DNA of 64,000 bases from Coprinus comatus (lineage: Eukaryota; Basidiomycota; Agaricomycetes; Agaricales; Agaricaceae), in NCBI GenBank assembly GCA_034638255.1, contig JAWPGT010000015.1:496001-560000 (forward strand), written 5' to 3'. The notes under the pieces are model-generated. The model ran no database searches and was not told the origin of the DNA. It saw nothing but the letters and a program-made list of their open reading frames with translations. The position numbers and the translations under genes were made by a program. The stretch's first letter is position 1, and each line of letters opens with the position of its first letter. Of the stretch, positions 60,060 to 64,000 are shown piece by piece.

Positions 60060-60950
60060 AGGTCATCTGAGATTGTTCGTCCCTCCAACAAGAACTCAAG
60101 TTCAGCTTTTTCATATAGGTATTTCGGCATTGTATTCGGAACACGCTTCGTTTTTGGTTAGTTTCTGACAGTCTATGTTGTAGCTCACTAACACTTTTCA
60201 TTTATCGTCTCGGAATTCTTCAAATTTTATTGTGTTGGACGGTGATAGATTGAATCGTAGTCTTGTCATGTTCTTGGACCCTACCAGCGCTTCCATAATC
60301 TCTCCAACTACAATGTGTTACGGTCTACACAATGATAAGTTCCATATCTTTTTCGCGAGCACCCCAGTGGATCCGGGATCCAGATCTCCTTGAAACTGTT
60401 ATTGAATCCATCAGTTCCATCCTATAGTGGCTTTAAATTATTCAAGGCTTGGTGTGGATCATGGATACATTGGATTTGATAGAGCCATCATTGACCTAGC
60501 CCTGCGGTTACATGATTAAATGTTATACAACACTCATTTATTACTACTACATAGTAACTTTGACTTGTAGTTTTCTCACCTAGATACTACATTATATTGA
60601 TCATCGAACAGAATGTTTAATTTGCTAGTCTAGAAATTTTGATTAGGATTATTCTAGTCTGAGGAGAGTGACCCAACCTCAATAGAAATCACTTTCAAAT
60701 TCTTTTTAGAACTTCTTGATTTGAGTCGCCTCATACTATGATCTATTGAAACGTTTACTCGGACGTTGCGAATCCTGATGTATTACTACTATCCAATTGA
60801 AACTTGATATGTTGATATTTGAAGGACGGTATCACGATTGACAAGGGCCCTTCAATCTTCCAAGTTGTTTCAAATATTTCGAAATCGAATGTCAGTGATT
60901 CATGCACAATCAACATATCAACATCGTGACCATCAGTATGAGCAAACAAA
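60060..60950 (-). pseudogene. possible LRR/F-box-like remnant
   Basis: Separate minus-strand segments read like the end of an F-box/LRR-like protein: WKIEGPLSIVIPSFKYQHI, IMEALVGSKNMTRLRFNLSP and KYLYEKAELEFLLEGRTISD. They lie in different frames with stops between them and no convincing F-box. Identification is weak. Confidence 0.3.
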
Positions 60951-62078
60951 TATCACAATATACTTGTTCATAATTCATCTGATTCTGATTCGTGAGATCA
61001 TCCTGAACGTTTCTTTGAATGGCTTGGGGACGTATCCAAACAACCTTTCAGAGAGAGAGAAAAAAAAAACCAGACCAGATTACTAGTTACAGTCGCTAAT
61101 GTCATTGATATATTAAAGATCTATGTAGTGAAACTCTCCGAGGAACTTTTATTTCCCAAGACAACGAAGTATGAGAGTACAACAGAGCACTAGTACATAG
61201 ATGAATATAAATGATCTAGACACTCTACTAGTAGAGATATGTAATGACAGGTGTAAACGCCAAGCCTCCAAAAACATAGCCTACGACACATCATCAAAGT
61301 CACAATGAGCCCATCATACTGAATCATAGTAGTACTAGTTCTAAATTTAACTTTACAAATACAAAAATCGATATAAAAGAGACGTATCTCCTCCCCCATT
61401 CAAGATAACCCTCCTTGCTTCCCCCCCCCCCCCCTTCTCTCCTCTACTTTACTACCAATGTTTCATACCTACTAAGGTGATACGTAGAATTTGAACAAAT
61501 AAGAACTCGCGACATCCCACAAATCTTCAACCTTTTAAAAATAATAAAATGATAATTTTACATGGTGATTACTAAAACACTTGACTAATTTAAACTCTCA
61601 TATATACATATTTCGAGCGTCTAGATCCTCAGCTAAACGACATACAACTCCCTGTACTTCTAATGAATATACTGTACGTGAGAGATCATTACAACAAGAA
61701 AAAAAGTTTTAGAACTGTACAACGTTCCAAAAATACCAGAGGTAAGTCATTAGAGAGAGCCCAAAAAAAAGAAGAGAAGATAGTACAATGGTACGAAAAT
61801 GGTAAACGAATACAAAAATGAGAAAGAAAAAACCTAAAGCACAAGATATATGTAAAATGGTATGTATGTAAGTAGGAGGTATGTAAAGACAACAGCGACA
61901 ACAACAAAATAATGCGAGGGTATGTCACTAATACGCAATTGAATTGCATTTGACCATACATGCGTGTCAGGGAAAAAGAAAAGAACGAAAACCGAAAGAA
62001 AAGAAACAAGAGTCAAATAAAAGCACATATCGCACAGCAAAAAGAAAAAAAAAAAAAAGAACGAGAAAAAAAACGAAA
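60951..62078. other. intergenic, AT-rich 3' flank
   Basis: Probably the downstream region of the F-box gene on the minus strand, A-rich on the plus strand from about 61690. A 14-base poly-C tract lies at 61421-61434. Confidence 0.5.
61421..61434. repeat. poly-C homopolymer
   Basis: Fourteen consecutive C, unusual in an AT-rich spacer and prone to sequencing error. Confidence 0.85.
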
Positions 62079-63875
62079 TCAAGTAACCAACAACCCTAAC
62101 TTACTAGCCCTAGCCCTAACCCTCCAACTCTTCCAATCACTCCTTTTCCTAACCTCAATCCTAAACTTAAACTTCCTAACAAACGGTTTCCCAACCAACG
62201 GAATTCCTCTCTCATTGACCAAAACCACAACAGCCTTCAAATCCCCATTCTCATCCAAATCATTCACAATATCATACGATCCTTCTTGTTTTAAATGATT
62301 TGGACATTTCTCTTTTGCCCAACGTACGTTGATTTGTTTTAGATTTGGATTGTATTTGAGTATTAGAAGAACGGTTTCTAACATGCTTTCATCCCGATAT
62401 GTGTGTCCTTTTGTTAACGAGAAACGTTTTAGGTTTGGTAGGAGTGGGAGTTGTTTGATTAGTTGTTTGAGTTGTTTCTAGTGAAAATAATATTAGCTAT
62501 GGATGATTAAAAAAGAAAAGAAAAAAGAACTCACAGCAGGAAATCCAGTAGTACACATGAAATGAAAATCCGTCAAATTCGGAACAGCCATTACTAAACT
62601 CTTATAAAACTCGGTATTATCTTTAACGGCATTAGCCACATGAGTCCAAATATCCAACGAAGTCAACGAATTCAAAGATTTCAAAATGCTACAAACATCT
62701 CCCAGTCTTGATTCGTACATCGGTTCACAAGTCAAATCCAACGTTTCAACGGATTCCGGATGAGGTAATTCTGCCAATTGCTGATAAACGCCGATGTATG
62801 TGTCTAGAAAAGGTAATGCGCCTGGTTGTAAATGCATTGGCATTGTTTCTGGCGACATCCATCGTTTAAAGTTCCATAAGAATCGAAGGTATTTGAGGGA
62901 TGTGTGTTTTGAAAGGAATGAGCCCAAGATCCGGGGATCAGTGGGAGGTCCGAGGGAGAAATCGTTTTGGTAGCCAAAGGAACCGAGTGTGAGAGTATGT
63001 AAATTTGGCCAATGACCTTCCATGACAGGTTCAAAGTCAAAGATACGGGAAGAAGAGGAGAAGCTGCAAATTGCCAATTCTTCGAGATTGGGACAATGTT
63101 TGATGATCATGTTCCAAAAACGTTCTGGAAGGTCTTCAAAGACTGGGAAGAGGTCTGGAAGAGAGATTATTGGGTGAAGAGGAAAAGGATTCGCAGAAGG
63201 AAACTGACCTGCACCGCCGAGACCATGCCGTACAATGATGGAGAAGCTGGTGAGGTCCCGAAAATCAAACAACTGGACATGGCTACAGATGAGTGTATGG
63301 GGATGCAACGTGATGGAATATATCGTACGCGGCTATTTTGATCGAGAGGTCTACTTCCGACATTGGTAAAGACGCTCTTGAGCTTGGGGCAGCTGTTTAG
63401 CGATCAGGAACATGACTTGATGGCCAAGACATATGCAATTAACATACTTTAAGCGTAATGTCTCCCAGAGGTGATCGTCTGGCAACTCCAAACCATCCCA
63501 GTCAAAGGTGTGCATGTTTTCGAGGCTTTCTGAGATTTGTTCTAGTTTTGCGACTACCCATTTCTCCTCGAGGTATTCGTCTGGCCTAGGCCAGGAAAGA
63601 TAGTAGTTGGGACGAACGGCAAGCTTTTTAACATATCGGCAGAGGTCTCTTTGACGATTGAACATTTCTAATGCGACGCGACATTTTCTGCTGGACTTGA
63701 GGACAACAGTCTCGTATAGATAGGGGAGAAGGATGAGATTTAGGTAGGAAGACTATAAAAGTATGAGAAGAGGTAGTTGTGATGGATGACGGAGAGTACG
63801 TACGGTCAGACTGAAGTTGAGGATGTCGGCGGTAGAGAGGAGAGCGGCAATCTCGCGAATGATGTCCTCGGGCAT
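62079..63875 (-). CDS. F-box protein with LRR-type repeats
   Basis: Six exons, all in phase: 63875 (first in-frame ATG)-63804, 63752-63448, 63392-63329, 63272-63209, 63154-62535, 62477-62079, giving about 510 residues. The F-box is MPEDIIREIAALLSTADILN followed by FSLTSSYLNLILLPYLYETV. LRR-like segments follow: FWNMIIKHCPNLEELAIC, HTSLKYLRFLWNFKRW, SILKSLNSLTSLDIW, VMAVPNLTDFHFMC, LPLLPNLKRFSLTK. The frame remains open upstream of the ATG to the window edge (ELPAGRRPVDIGTAG), so the true start may lie outside. It should bind Skp1 and present unknown substrates to an SCF ligase. No disruption was seen, which makes it a good internal control for the frame damage elsewhere. Confidence 0.82.
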
Positions 63876-64000
63876 GGAGCCAGCTGTTCCTATATCCACT
63901 GGTCGTCGTCCAGCTGGCAATTCAGAGTCATTTGGATCTGGGAGGACATGGTTGACGGAGGGTTGGAGAGAGGCAGAGTGTAGGGGGACTGAGCGTGCAG

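Noticed and set aside
61689..62082. Phe/Ser-rich frames downstream of the last F-box gene
   Set aside because: They are translations of poly-pyrimidine UTR sequence on the minus strand.
62096..62125. Telomere-like CCCTAA units
   Set aside because: They are irregular and lie inside the last exon of the F-box gene (encoding RVRARASKLGLL), so they are coding and not a telomere end.
1..64000. CRISPR arrays, rRNA genes or bacterial operons
   Set aside because: None was seen; introns and tRNA structure show nuclear fungal DNA.

Overview
The window looks like nuclear DNA of a filamentous basidiomycete, most likely Agaricomycetes. Genes are cut by many short introns (about 45-60 nt), TATA boxes sit upstream of some genes, and the families fit: F-box/LRR-like proteins, a fungal kinase-like protein, DUF4246 proteins, a berberine-bridge-type FAD oxidoreductase, and NDC1 and ATG13 of basidiomycete type. 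No species can be named from sequence alone.

Layout. 0-4 kb: the end of a DUF4246 gene with an in-frame stop, an unrecognised gene, an intron-containing tRNA-Pro and a degraded LRR-like gene. 4.8-10.6 kb: an ECM14-like pseudo-carboxypeptidase (-) and the nuclear-pore membrane protein NDC1 (+), divergently arranged. 10.6-14 kb: gene-poor, with a decayed copy of the NDC1 3' end. 14.1-18.2 kb: a FAD-linked oxidoreductase and an F-box protein. 18.5-23.3 kb: a gene desert with a tRNA-Glu. 23.3-28.5 kb: ATG13, rich in simple-sequence coding repeats. 29.6-36 kb: two small paralogues in tandem, two non-autonomous DNA transposons, a membrane protein and a dead DUF4246 gene. 36.2-41.5 kb: three more tRNA-Glu(CTC) genes around a GPI-anchored PLC-like phosphodiesterase and an F-box gene. 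41.6-42.3 kb: a Mutator-like MITE with a 9-bp target duplication. 43.7-48.6 kb: a KRE6/SKN1-like protein with a shortened glucanase domain and two unrecognised genes. 49.3-55.4 kb: a broken kinase-like gene, a polytopic membrane protein and a truncated single-pass membrane protein. 55.5-57.9 kb: an MFS sugar transporter. 58-62 kb: gene-poor. 62.1-64 kb: an F-box/LRR-like gene reaching the right edge.

The genes do not form an obvious pathway or cluster. Two themes run through the window. Many otherwise good reading frames carry single-base frame changes or one in-frame stop, including NDC1 and ATG13, which are normally conserved; this points to residual assembly indels mixed with real decay. 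There is also a layer of duplication and decay: a partial NDC1, two DUF4246 loci, a fragment of the 51.5-kb membrane gene, and four nearly identical tRNA-Glu genes. I found no convincing new multi-gene system.
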